The translations under genes were made by a program, and so were the position numbers. 64,000 nucleotides of DNA from Coriobacteriia bacterium (GTDB lineage Bacteria > Actinomycetota > Coriobacteriia > Coriobacteriales > UMGS124), in the NCBI GenBank assembly GCA_018368455.1, contig JAGZEG010000001.1:248001-312000 (forward strand), written 5' to 3'. This document shows positions 8,894 through 16,977 of this stretch, in pieces (positions within the stretch are counted from its first letter, which is position 1; each line of letters opens with the position of its first letter). The notes under the pieces are model-generated. The model searched no databases, was not told the DNA's origin, and saw only the letters and a list, made by a program, of their open reading frames with translations.

Positions 8894-11590
8894 TTACTTC
8901 GACGGCGTTGCGGTGCGCTCGATCTGGACGGTCTTGTAGGACTCGATGACGTCGCCCAGGTGGATGTCCTGGAAGCCGTCGATGCCGATGCCGCACTCAT
9001 AGCCGCTCTTGACGCTCTTGACGTCATCCTTGAAGCGGCGCAGCGAGCCGATCGTGCCTTCGTACACGACAACGCCGTCGCGCACGACGCGCACCTTGTC
9101 GTCGCGGCTGATCTCGCCGTTCGTGACCATGCAGCCCGCGATCGTGCCAACACGCGGCACCTTGAACGTCTCGCGGACCTCAGCGGCACCGGTGTCCTTG
9201 TCCTCGAACTCGGGCGCAAGCATGCCCTGGCGAGCAGCCTCGATGTCGTCGATGGCCTGGTAGATGACACGGTAGGTCTTGATCTGCACGCCCTCGCGCT
9301 CGGCGGCGTCGCGCGCCTTGGGATCGGGGCGCACGCCAAAGCCGATGATGATGGCGTTGGACGCGGCGGCAAGCGTGACGTCGGTCTCGGACACGGCGCC
9401 AACTGCGGCGTGGATGACGCGGATCTTGACCTCGGACTGGTCGATCTTCTCGAGCGCGCCCTCCAGAGCCTCGATGGAGCCCTGAACGTCGGCCTTCACG
9501 ACGAGGCTGAGCTCCTTGACGTCGCTCTCGTCCATCGTCTCGAACAGGTTCTCGAGCGTGACGTGCTTGCGCTTCTCCTGCTCGGCGAGGCGGGCCTTGA
9601 GCGCGCGCTGGTCAGCGAGCTCGCGCGCCTGGCGCTCCTCGTTGAACACGCGGAACTCATCGCCGGCGGCCGGGACGCTGCCCAGGCCCTGGATCTCAGC
9701 GGCCTCGGAGGGATGAACGTCGTTGATGCGGCGGCCGTGCTGGTCGAGCAGGGCACGTACGCGACCGTAGGACATGCCGGCGAGCACGATGTCGCCGACG
9801 TGCAGCGTGCCGCGCTTCACGATGACGGACGCGACGGGTCCGCGGCCGCGGTCGAGCTTGGCTTCGAGCACGTAGCCAGACGCGAACGTGTCGGGGTTTG
9901 CCTTGAGCTCGAGCACCTCGGCCTGGAGCAGGATCGTCTCGAGCAGGTCGTCGATGCCGATGCCCTTCTTGGCCGACACGTTGACGAACATGTTCTCGCC
10001 ACCCCACTCCTCGGGGATGACGCCATGCTCCGTGAGCTCCTGGCGCACGCGGTCGGGGTTGGCCGTGGGCTTATCGATCTTGTTGACGGCAACGACGATG
10101 GGCACGCCTGCGGCCTTGGCGTGGTTGATGGACTCGATCGTCTGCGGCATGACGCCGTCGTCAGCAGCGACGACGAGCACGGCGATGTCCGTGACCTTGG
10201 CGCCGCGCGCACGCATGGCCGTGAAGGCCTCGTGGCCGGGCGTGTCGACGAACGTGATCTCCTTGCCGTTGATCTTGACCTCGGACGCGCCGATGTGCTG
10301 CGTGATGCCGCCGGCCTCGCCCGCAGCAACGCCCGTGTGACGGATGGCGTCGAGCAGCGACGTCTTGCCGTGGTCGACGTGGCCCATGACCGTGACGACA
10401 GGGGGACGCGGCTTGAGATCCTTCGGGTCGTCATAGAAGGAGAACGTGTTCTCCTCTTCCGCCGTCATGATCTTGACGCGGCGACCGAGATCGTCGGCGA
10501 TGAGCTCGACGAGGTCACTGCTCATCGTCTGCGTGAGCGTCAGCGGGGAGCCGAGCAGGAACAGCCGCTTGATGATGTCGTTGGCCGGAACGCCAAGCGC
10601 CTCCGCGAACTCCGAAACCGTCGGGTTCTCGCCAAGCTTGACGACGTCGAGATCCTCGGGGTTCTGGTCGTTAGCGAGGGCCTCCTTGATGGCGGCCTCG
10701 TGACGCTCCTCCTCCGCGGCGGCCTCGCGACGCTCCTTGCGCTTCTTGCGGCGGCCAGTCTCGCGGTTCGCCTCAGCGATGGCCTCGCGGGCCTCGGCAA
10801 GGATGCGATCGCGGTTGTAGGCCTCGGCCTCGCGGGCCATGCGGGCGTAGTGATCCTCGCCTGCAGCTGCCTCGGCGACGGGAGCCGCGTCACGGCCCGC
10901 CTTGCGGCCCTTCTTGCCAGAGCGCGCCGTGTCGGCGTCAGCTGCGGGGCGGCCGGCGGGAGCGGCGACAGGGCCGCGCTGACCCTTGGGCGCAGGGGTG
11001 GCGTTCGAGCCAGAGCGCTTGGGACCGCGACCGGAGCGGTCAGCGGCACCGGCCTTGGAGGCCTCGCTCTTCTGAGCAGCCTGGCGCTCGCGCTCCTTGG
11101 CGGCGTCGGCAAGCGCGCGCTCCTGCTGGGCGATCTGCTCGAGCAGCGAAGAGAACGAGGGCGTCGACTTCGGGGCGTTGTCGCCGTGGTTGCGCTTCTC
11201 CTCCTCGGCCTTGCGAGCGGCTTCCTCCTCGGCACGAATGCGCTCCTCCTCGGCGCGCTTCGCCTCCTCGGCGGCACGGCGCTCAGCCTCGATGCGGCGC
11301 TCCTCCTCGCGGCGGGCCTCCGCCTCCTGGCGGGCCTTCTCCTCCGCGATGCGCTTGGCCTCCTCCTCGGCGCGCTTTGCCTCTTCCTCAGCCTGTCGCG
11401 CGGCCTCGATCTCCGCCGCACGCTGCTCGAGGATGGGAGCGAGGTTCTTGCGCGCAAGATTGACGTAGGCGTCTTCGAGCGTCGAGCTCGCCGACTTGGC
11501 GGGAATCTTCATATCCTGGAGATGACCGAGCATCTCCTTGCTGCTCATGCCAAATTCCTTGGCGAGCTCATGCACGCGAATCTTGGCCAT
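8894..11590 (-). CDS. infB: Translation initiation factor IF-2
   Basis: 898 residues. An N-terminal IF2_N helical module (HELAKEFGMSSKEML) is followed by a roughly 250-residue Glu/Ala/Arg-rich charged linker and a second IF2_N-like segment (VSEFAEALGVPANDIIKRL). The GTPase core has G1 GHVDHGKT, G3 DTPGHEAF and G4 NKID, and is followed by domains II-IV. It brings initiator tRNA to the ribosome. ATG 11590 (MAKIRVHEL) matches the conserved family start. In-frame GTG codons at 11599 and 11596 also have a possible AAGGA site. Confidence 0.97.
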   Translation of the reverse strand: MAKIRVHELAKEFGMSSKEMLGHLQDMKIPAKSASSTLEDAYVNLARKNLAPILEQRAAEIEAARQAEEEAKRAEEEAKRIAEEKARQEAEARREEERRIEAERRAAEEAKRAEEERIRAEEEAARKAEEEKRNHGDNAPKSTPSFSSLLEQIAQQERALADAAKERERQAAQKSEASKAGAADRSGRGPKRSGSNATPAPKGQRGPVAAPAGRPAADADTARSGKKGRKAGRDAAPVAEAAAGEDHYARMAREAEAYNRDRILAEAREAIAEANRETGRRKKRKERREAAAEEERHEAAIKEALANDQNPEDLDVVKLGENPTVSEFAEALGVPANDIIKRLFLLGSPLTLTQTMSSDLVELIADDLGRRVKIMTAEEENTFSFYDDPKDLKPRPPVVTVMGHVDHGKTSLLDAIRHTGVAAGEAGGITQHIGASEVKINGKEITFVDTPGHEAFTAMRARGAKVTDIAVLVVAADDGVMPQTIESINHAKAAGVPIVVAVNKIDKPTANPDRVRQELTEHGVIPEEWGGENMFVNVSAKKGIGIDDLLETILLQAEVLELKANPDTFASGYVLEAKLDRGRGPVASVIVKRGTLHVGDIVLAGMSYGRVRALLDQHGRRINDVHPSEAAEIQGLGSVPAAGDEFRVFNEERQARELADQRALKARLAEQEKRKHVTLENLFETMDESDVKELSLVVKADVQGSIEALEGALEKIDQSEVKIRVIHAAVGAVSETDVTLAAASNAIIIGFGVRPDPKARDAAEREGVQIKTYRVIYQAIDDIEAARQGMLAPEFEDKDTGAAEVRETFKVPRVGTIAGCMVTNGEISRDDKVRVVRDGVVVYEGTIGSLRRFKDDVKSVKSGYECGIGIDGFQDIHLGDVIESYKTVQIERTATPSK

Positions 11591-11605
11591 GTACACCACC
11601 TGTCC

Positions 11606-11893
11606 TTACTGTACGTCGTCACTGTGCCCGACGCACAGCATGTCGAATTCTGTCCCGAGGCGCGCATAGCCGTCTTCGCCAATACGCACCCGGAGCGCGC
11701 GATCCAGGGCGTGACGCTTGTGAGCCACGTCAAAGCAGGTCTGCTCGGCGCAGAGGTAGGCGCCGCGGCCCGGCTGACGACCCGTCGGGTCGACGTCCAC
11801 CGTTCCGTCGGCATGTCGGACGAAGCGGACGAGCGTCGTCTTGCTGCCCGTCTGTCCGCATGCGACGCACGTCCTCTCGCGTATCTGCGCCAT
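11606..11893 (-). CDS. ylxR: YlxR-family RNA-binding protein (DUF448)
   Basis: 95 residues. A CVACGQTGSK start is followed by VRFVRHADGTVDVDPTGRQPGRGAYLC, the YlxR fold with a basic RNA-binding groove. In its usual position between nusA and infB. In Bacillus this small nucleoid-associated protein affects transcription of many genes; a role here is inferred from family. AAAGGGG stands 4 nt before ATG 11893. Confidence 0.92.
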   Translation of the reverse strand: MAQIRERTCVACGQTGSKTTLVRFVRHADGTVDVDPTGRQPGRGAYLCAEQTCFDVAHKRHALDRALRVRIGEDGYARLGTEFDMLCVGHSDDVQ

Positions 11894-11960
11894 CGCGCCC
11901 CTTTCGCCTGCGACTCACCAATGATGCCATAAACGCACGCTACGGTGCGTTGGAAGAGCT

Positions 11961-13190
11961 TTAGATGAGCGAGTCATCGTCCATGTGCTCGTGCACGCCG
12001 CAGAAGCGCGAGCCGGGGCGCGCCTGGTTGCGGCAGCGCGTGCCCGTCTCGTCGACGTACTCGCAGCGTGCGTCGCCTGCGGGCTCGGCGCTGTCCGACG
12101 TGTTCATGAGCGGCGCGATGGAGCCCATGAGGTTTGCGGCGAGCGACTCGTTCTTGATGTCGATGTGCCAGCCCGTGAGGCGGGCGGCAAGGCGGGCGTT
12201 CTGGCCCTCCTTGCCGATGGCGAGCGACAGCTGGTCGTCCGGCACGATGACGGTGGCGTACTGATTCTCCGTGTCGGCAAGCACGCGCGTGACCTTGGCG
12301 GGCGACAGTGCGTTGGCGACGTAGCGGGCAGGGTCGGCGTCCCACAGCACGACGTCGATGCGCTCGCCGCGCAGCTCGGACACAACCATGCGGACGCGCG
12401 AGCCCTTGGGGCCGACGCAGGCGCCCACGGGGTCGAGATGCGAGTCCAGCGAGTTCACGGCAACCTTCGAGCGCGTGCCAGGCTCGCGGGCGATGGCCTT
12501 GACCTCGACGACACCGTCGTAGACCTCGGGGACCTCGAGCTCGAACATGCGACGGATGAGGTCGGGGTGCGTGCGGCTCACGATGATGGGCGGGCGGTTG
12601 TGCTCGCCGCGCGTCGACGTGCCGCTCTGGGCGGCCTTCGGGTCGCGCACGTCGATGATGATGGCGCGGACGCGCTGGTTGTGCTGGTAGTACTCGCCGT
12701 TCGGGCGCTCGTTGCGCTCGTCGGGGTTGCGGCGCTTGTCGAAGTGAGGCAGCTCGGCCTCGACGCCCTCACGGATCTTGAGGATCGTGAAGTCAGGCGT
12801 CGTCTGCAGGACCGTGCCCGTGATGAGCTCGCCGACGCGTTTGGAGAACTCTTCGTAGATCTGCTCGCGGGCGGCGTTGCGCACGATGGACGCGATCTCG
12901 GCCTTAGCGTGCTGGGCGGCGATGCGGCTCGTGTCGCGCGGCGTGACGTCCTTCATGTCAAACTCGGTGTAGTCGCCGGTCTCCTCGTCGGGCTCGCCCT
13001 TGGGAACGAGCTCGTAGACGTAGATCTTGCCCGTCTGACGGTCGATGGTGACCTTGGCGCCCCACTCGAGGTCGAGGATGTCGGCATAGCTCTTGGCGAG
13101 CGACTGCTCGAGGCGGTCGAGCACGTAGAGCTCGTCGAGGTGCTTCTCCTGCGCCAGGGCCTGCAGCGCTTCGATCATTTCAGTGGCCAT
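11961..13190 (-). CDS. nusA: Transcription termination/antitermination factor NusA, with C-terminal Cys/His extension
   Basis: 409 residues. The order is an N-terminal RNA-polymerase-binding domain, an S1 domain (TGTVLQTTPDFTILKI), KH1 (PVGACVGPKGSRVR) and KH2 (LAIGKEGQNARLAARLTGW). It modulates pausing, termination and antitermination. After KH2 comes an unusual tail of about 34 residues with Cys376, Cys386, Cys397 and His400 in a C-x9-C-x10-C-x2-H spacing. This resembles small zinc-binding modules and is not part of classical NusA. AAAGGACAGGACAG precedes ATG 13190. Confidence 0.96.
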   Translation of the reverse strand: MATEMIEALQALAQEKHLDELYVLDRLEQSLAKSYADILDLEWGAKVTIDRQTGKIYVYELVPKGEPDEETGDYTEFDMKDVTPRDTSRIAAQHAKAEIASIVRNAAREQIYEEFSKRVGELITGTVLQTTPDFTILKIREGVEAELPHFDKRRNPDERNERPNGEYYQHNQRVRAIIIDVRDPKAAQSGTSTRGEHNRPPIIVSRTHPDLIRRMFELEVPEVYDGVVEVKAIAREPGTRSKVAVNSLDSHLDPVGACVGPKGSRVRMVVSELRGERIDVVLWDADPARYVANALSPAKVTRVLADTENQYATVIVPDDQLSLAIGKEGQNARLAARLTGWHIDIKNESLAANLMGSIAPLMNTSDSAEPAGDARCEYVDETGTRCRNQARPGSRFCGVHEHMDDDSLI

Positions 13191-13255
13191 CTGTCCTGTC
13201 CTTTCCTACCTGCTGCTACGCTCTCGCGACCTCGCAGGCCGCGTCATGTCTGTCT

Positions 13256-13810
13256 TTATGCCTCGTCAGTGTCGTCCTCGCCGGCCGCCTCGAGATCGCC
13301 GGCCTGCTTGGCGGCTTTCTTTGCGGCGGCGAATACCTTGTCGAAGTCGGGCTTGAGCTGGGCACGCGAGACGTCGCTCACCGGAATGTGCCACTCAGCT
13401 CCGTCGACGCTCAGCGTCACAACGCCGTCCTCGACGGCTGCGATGACGCCCGTGCCCTTTGTGCGGTCCTCCACGGGATGACTCGCACGAACCTCAGCGC
13501 GCTCGCCGATGAAGCGGGCGAAGTCGCGCTCGCGGCGCAGCGGTCGATCGAGACCGGGCGAGGAAACCTCGAGCTCGTATGAGCCAGGGAACGGGTCGAG
13601 CCCCTCGACGACGTCAGACACCCAAGGTGTGAGGGCGACGACCTCGTTCATGTCGATCGTGCCCTGCTCGTCGAGCGTGTCGATGCGCACACGCACGATG
13701 GGGTGGCTCGCCGGGCCTGCAACCTCAACGTCGACGATGTCGAGGCCCTGCTCCCCTGCAACCGCCTCAAGGGCGGCGAGGATGTCGTTCGCCTTGTCCT
13801 TCTGCGCCAC
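13256..13810 (-). CDS. rimP: Ribosome maturation factor RimP
   Basis: 184 residues with the RimP N-domain (DIVDVEVAG, VRVRIDTLDEQGTIDMNE), the conserved YELEVSSPGLDRPL signature, and a C-terminal SH3-like domain followed by a charged tail. It is needed for 30S maturation. GTG 13810 has AAGGA 6 nt upstream. It is the first gene of the rimP-nusA-infB cluster. Its 5' leader contains the hairpin at 13917-13950. Confidence 0.94.
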   Translation of the reverse strand: MAQKDKANDILAALEAVAGEQGLDIVDVEVAGPASHPIVRVRIDTLDEQGTIDMNEVVALTPWVSDVVEGLDPFPGSYELEVSSPGLDRPLRRERDFARFIGERAEVRASHPVEDRTKGTGVIAAVEDGVVTLSVDGAEWHIPVSDVSRAQLKPDFDKVFAAAKKAAKQAGDLEAAGEDDTDEA

Positions 13811-13916
13811 GGCATATCCTTCCCTGTTGGCCGCTGCGCTCCACGGGGGCGCACCAACCGATCAATCTGACAAGCGCCTCGCGCGATGCGATGCGACTTC
13901 ACCGTGATTTGGTCTC

Positions 13917-13950
13917 AAAAAAAGGAAGTGGGATGACTCCCACTTCCTTC
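13917..13950 (-). terminator. Hairpin plus T7 tract between the lipoprotein gene and rimP (terminator or leader attenuator)
   Basis: The minus strand shows GGAAGTGGG-AGTCAT-CCCACTTCC followed by seven T. This is a textbook intrinsic terminator. It lies 134 bp after the lipoprotein gene and 107 bp before rimP. It may end the upstream lipoprotein transcript. Alternatively it may sit inside the rimP-nusA leader and be read through when NusA is limiting; similar hairpins precede rimP/ylxS operons in other Gram-positive bacteria as I recall them. The sequence does not decide between the two. Confidence 0.8.
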
Positions 13951-14083
13951 ACATTACCATCACAGGTTAACTACCATGGCGAGTTTAGCACGCCCTTAGA
14001 GCCACGGCTAGAGCGAGCTTGCCGATGTTTGCCGAGCGCGAAAAACACCCATAAACCCGGTTGGTAGCCACGTGTATGGGATG

Positions 14084-15661
14084 TTACGCGTCATGCTCCG
14101 ATGAGGCGGCGTCTTCGTCGCTCAGGGAGCTTTCGCTACCATCTTCGCTGGCAAGCTCAGCGTTGCCGCCGACCTCGCCATCGGTTGACGCAATGGGATC
14201 GGCGCCAGAGCTGGCCATGGCGTCGCCCTTTGCGCTCGACGAGGCGGAGCACCTATCGAGACCGGCGGACTCGTGAGAGGACGAGGAGGCTGCCCCATCG
14301 AGAGAGGAGGCCGGAGCCTCGACCACGCTGACTGTGCTCGCGTAGCACGCCACGTCGAGCGCGTCAGCCCACGCGTCGAGCGCGTCCTGGCGAGAGGACG
14401 CCGCGTCGTAGAAGTCGGAGATGCCCGTAGCGGCGTGGGGCCCGTAATACGGGTTGCGCACCGCTACGTATACCGTCCAGTTCGGATCGGCCGCGAGCGC
14501 GCCGACAGCCTGCACCTCCGCGTCGCTGAGGTCGATGGAGGAATCGAGCGACAGCGTGGCTGGGTCGCCCTTTGCCGCGAAGAACGTCACCGACTCCAGG
14601 CTCGCAGGACTGCCCATCGGGTAAATCGTTAGGGCGTGGCCAGCGATGTTGTCGCCGTCCTGTGCCAGGAGCACATCGCTGTACGTGTAGTCCCATGCAC
14701 CCTTGAACAGATCTGCAGGAACGGTCACGGCGTAATAAGGCGTATAGATCGAGGTCCCCTCTGAAGTCTGCGCGACGCTGGCCACCTTGCCCGAGGCGTC
14801 ATACGGAGAGAGGGGCGTTGCCACAACGTGTGTGCCGCTGCCGACCTCCCCATCGGATGCGCCGACCCTATCGCGCGAAAAGGACGACTTTGCGCTGCTA
14901 CCGGCGGGAGCGGAAGCGCCCGTGGAATCGGCTTCGCCATCCTTGGCTGTCGAGCCAAACGCCGTGGAAGAGACGGTGAGCTTGGGCGTGATGGAAAGCG
15001 CCCCGGCCAGCTCCTTAGCTGCCTGATCATCGAAGGCGTCGGCATACGGTACTGCATCCGCAGGGTAAGGAACGGCGACAACGATATGCGTCGTCGGCTC
15101 GTCGGGCAGCGTGAGGCCCGTGTTATATGTCGCATACGCCTGCGTGAGGCCATCCCAGTTGCCAGAGGCGCAGAGGACCTGTGCGACTTCGGCGCCATCT
15201 GCGTCATAGAACGTCAGGGCACGGCCTGAAAGAAGGCCGAGATCGTTCATTTCGACACCCATGGAACGCACGTCCGTGTATGCGTCACGGTACGTAAAAG
15301 ACCACCCCTCGGGCAGCGTGCCGTCGGGAACTACTACGTCGTAGTGCGGCGTTGAAATCGTGACGCCCTCTGGCGTTACCTCGGAATAAACGGTGCCATA
15401 GCGAACAGGCAGGGGCGTTTCTTCCTCCTGCGCAGCCGAGGACGTGGCGTCTTGCACAGACGTTGTGGCGTGCTCGGTCTCCTCGGATGCAGCTGACGAG
15501 GCTGTAGCCGCCGGGTTGCTACCGTCAAGCTCCGTGCCGAGCTTGGGGATAGAACAACCTGCGATGGCGAGCACAAGTGGGACAACGGCTAATCCTCCCA
15601 CTGCCGCGATGCGCAGGCCCACGTTTGGCGTGTCCTTCTCAGTATGACCTTGTTTGTTCAT
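14084..15661 (-). CDS. Secreted lipoprotein with two copies of an uncharacterised domain
   Basis: 525 residues. A signal sequence ends in the lipobox LAIAGC, so the mature protein is membrane-anchored through its Cys. A Ser/Ala/Thr/Glu-rich linker follows. Two related segments of roughly 140 residues come next, at about 85-225 and 300-440. Both run YxxVTVP, a G/W-F/DYTY strand, SGxALTxYxxGS-like strands, and end with V(Y/A)VAVxxPY. Each could be a ligand- or wall-binding beta domain. A long Ser/Asp/Glu/Ala tail ends the protein. GAGGGGG stands 6 nt before ATG 15661; the open frame runs further upstream only by chance. Function unknown. Confidence 0.82.
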   Translation of the reverse strand: MNKQGHTEKDTPNVGLRIAAVGGLAVVPLVLAIAGCSIPKLGTELDGSNPAATASSAASEETEHATTSVQDATSSAAQEEETPLPVRYGTVYSEVTPEGVTISTPHYDVVVPDGTLPEGWSFTYRDAYTDVRSMGVEMNDLGLLSGRALTFYDADGAEVAQVLCASGNWDGLTQAYATYNTGLTLPDEPTTHIVVAVPYPADAVPYADAFDDQAAKELAGALSITPKLTVSSTAFGSTAKDGEADSTGASAPAGSSAKSSFSRDRVGASDGEVGSGTHVVATPLSPYDASGKVASVAQTSEGTSIYTPYYAVTVPADLFKGAWDYTYSDVLLAQDGDNIAGHALTIYPMGSPASLESVTFFAAKGDPATLSLDSSIDLSDAEVQAVGALAADPNWTVYVAVRNPYYGPHAATGISDFYDAASSRQDALDAWADALDVACYASTVSVVEAPASSLDGAASSSSHESAGLDRCSASSSAKGDAMASSGADPIASTDGEVGGNAELASEDGSESSLSDEDAASSEHDA

Positions 15662-16100
15662 GGAAGTCCCCCTCGTCTCGAACGAGATCATCGTCCAGAC
15701 CCTTCTTGTGATTTTGCTCCCCTGTCCCAATTTGGCGTGTATCTCACGCCATTCGGGCATGGCATAAGCCGACGCTATAGTAATCCCTGCAATCCGCTTC
15801 TGCCCCATGCGCGCGTGCGCTTTTACGCTCTTGTCATGTTTGAGGGTCGCCCCCATACCGGCGAAGACAGGGTTCATCTCCTGTTGTCCTTTTGTTGCAA
15901 GGCCCAGGTTATCGTGACATTGACGGTGCGGGATATTGGCTGTTAGGGCGCTGGTTTTCCGCTCGTGTCGCGCACGGGAACGTTCGTTCCTCTTGGACCG
16001 GCTCCCTTCCCCTGAGGAAAGGACCTCGAAGCGCGACACGTATAATGGCAGCGTGGTTGCAGCTGCCCGCACGGAGAGAACCCACGAGAAAGGACGCACC
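15662..16100. promoter_or_regulatory. Divergent intergenic region with the RiPP promoter (-10 TATAAT at 16041)
   Basis: 439 bp separate the lipoprotein gene (minus) from the Nif11 peptide genes (plus). A perfect -10 hexamer TATAAT lies at 16041-16046, about 55 bp before the first peptide ATG. No good -35 is visible at the expected spacing, which suggests activator dependence. The peptide Shine-Dalgarno is GAAAGGA at 16088-16094. A weaker TATAG-like element on the minus strand near 15775-15783 could serve the lipoprotein gene. I see no credible coding sequence; the 100-codon plus frame at 15644-15946 has atypical composition and no Shine-Dalgarno. Confidence 0.6.
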
Positions 16101-16448
16101 ATGGCGACGCTAGACGAGCTCTACACCACCGTGCTTGCCGACGAGGCCGAGAGGGCGGCCTTCGCTGAGGCCGCAAAGACCCCCGAGGGGCTGTCCGCCT
16201 TCCTGGCCGATCGTGGCTGCGACGCGACGCCCGAGCAGCTGGCCGAGTTCCTCAAGGAGAGGCAGGCCGGGCAGGGCGAGATGTCCGACGCCGAGCTCGA
16301 CTCCGTGGCCGGTGGCTGCAACGTCTGGGAAGGTGTGTCTTCGGCCGTCACCGTCGGCGTTGCCTGCGCCATCATGGGCGTCATGAGTGCGGTATATGAC
16401 GCTCCTGGAGGAAAGGACGGGCAAATTCTCTGCGACACATTTGACTAG
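16101..16448 (+). CDS. Nif11-type leader RiPP/bacteriocin precursor peptide, copy 1
   Basis: 115 residues. A 72-residue acidic Nif11-like leader begins MATLDELY, has the LSAFLADRGCDATPEQL helix region, and ends in the double-glycine motif DSVAGG. The 43-residue core starts with Cys73. It is hydrophobic and Gly/Ala-rich (GVACAIMGVMSA), with three Cys in all and a C-terminal ILCDTFD. Nif11 leaders guide modification and are cut after Gly-Gly by C39-type peptidase transporters. Neither a modification enzyme nor a transporter is encoded in this window, so enzymes would have to act in trans. GAAAGGA sits 6 nt before the ATG. An unmodified class II-like bacteriocin is the alternative. Confidence 0.85.
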   Translation: MATLDELYTTVLADEAERAAFAEAAKTPEGLSAFLADRGCDATPEQLAEFLKERQAGQGEMSDAELDSVAGGCNVWEGVSSAVTVGVACAIMGVMSAVYDAPGGKDGQILCDTFD

Positions 16449-16479
16449 GAATGCGATCTCCCGGAAGAAGGGACGCACC

Positions 16480-16833
16480 ATGGCGACGCTAGACGAGCTC
16501 TACAGCACCGTTCTCGCCGACGAGGCCGAGAGGGCGGCCTTCGCCGAAGCCGCAAAGACCCCCGAGGGCCTGTCCGCCTTCCTGGCCGAGCGTGGCTGCG
16601 ACGCGACGCCCGAGCAGCTGACGGAGTTCCTGAAGGCAAAGGCGGCCGAGCAGGGCGAAATCACCGACGCCGAGCTCGACTCGGTGGCAGGCGGCTGCAA
16701 CAAAAGCGAAGCCATCACCTCGGTCTTAACGTTCGGCGTTGTATGCGCTGTCGTTGGTGCCATGAGCGCAGCGCGTAACGACTCGAAGGGTGACAACGGG
16801 AAGATTCTCTGCAACACCGATTTATATTATTAA
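16480..16833 (+). CDS. Nif11-type leader RiPP/bacteriocin precursor peptide, copy 2
   Basis: 117 residues, starting 31 bp after copy 1 and clearly a tandem duplicate. Only about nine of the 72 leader residues differ, and it ends with the same DSVAGG cleavage site. The 45-residue core has diverged (GVVCAVVGAMSA in the middle, ILCNTDLYY at the end) but keeps all three Cys at nearly the same positions. The leader-conserved, core-variable pattern is typical of RiPP precursor families. AGAAGGGA precedes ATG 16480 within the short spacer. The upstream in-frame ATG at 16387 lies inside copy 1 and is rejected. Confidence 0.85.
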   Translation: MATLDELYSTVLADEAERAAFAEAAKTPEGLSAFLAERGCDATPEQLTEFLKAKAAEQGEITDAELDSVAGGCNKSEAITSVLTFGVVCAVVGAMSAARNDSKGDNGKILCNTDLYY

Positions 16834-16859
16834 TGCAAGCTCGGGAGATGAGGCAGAGA

Positions 16860-16953
16860 GTGGCAACGCTTGACGCGCTTAGCCGTGGCCATGCGTAGCG
16901 TGGCAAGCGACGACATGAAAGGATTCAACGGGGCGCTTCTCTGCGACTCGTAG
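16860..16953 (+). pseudogene. Decayed third Nif11-type precursor gene
   Basis: GTG 16860, with GAGG upstream, reads VATLDALSRGHA and stops, matching the MATLDELY leader start. From 16891 a second frame reads AMRSVASDDMKGFNGALLCDS and stops at 16951-16953. This aligns with the end of the copy 2 core (AMSAARNDSKGDNGKILCNT). Almost the whole leader and the front of the core are deleted and the two remnants are in different frames, so this is a relic of a third tandem copy. It is too short to be found as a normal gene. Confidence 0.8.
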
Positions 16954-16977
16954 CAATCCTAGACCCCATCGTCCCTG

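Noticed and set aside
8411..11932. Very long open frame on the plus strand (1173 codons) opposite infB/ylxR
   Set aside because: It lies antisense to genes with clear motifs, has no domain pattern, and reflects the GC-rich third-codon bias of the true genes.
15644..15946. 100-codon plus-strand frame in the lipoprotein/peptide spacer
   Set aside because: No ribosome-binding site, atypical composition, and overlap with the lipoprotein start region.
15662..16102. Long 5' extension of the lipoprotein frame
   Set aside because: A well-placed GAGGGGG and lipoprotein signal begin at ATG 15661; the extension would bury the signal peptide.
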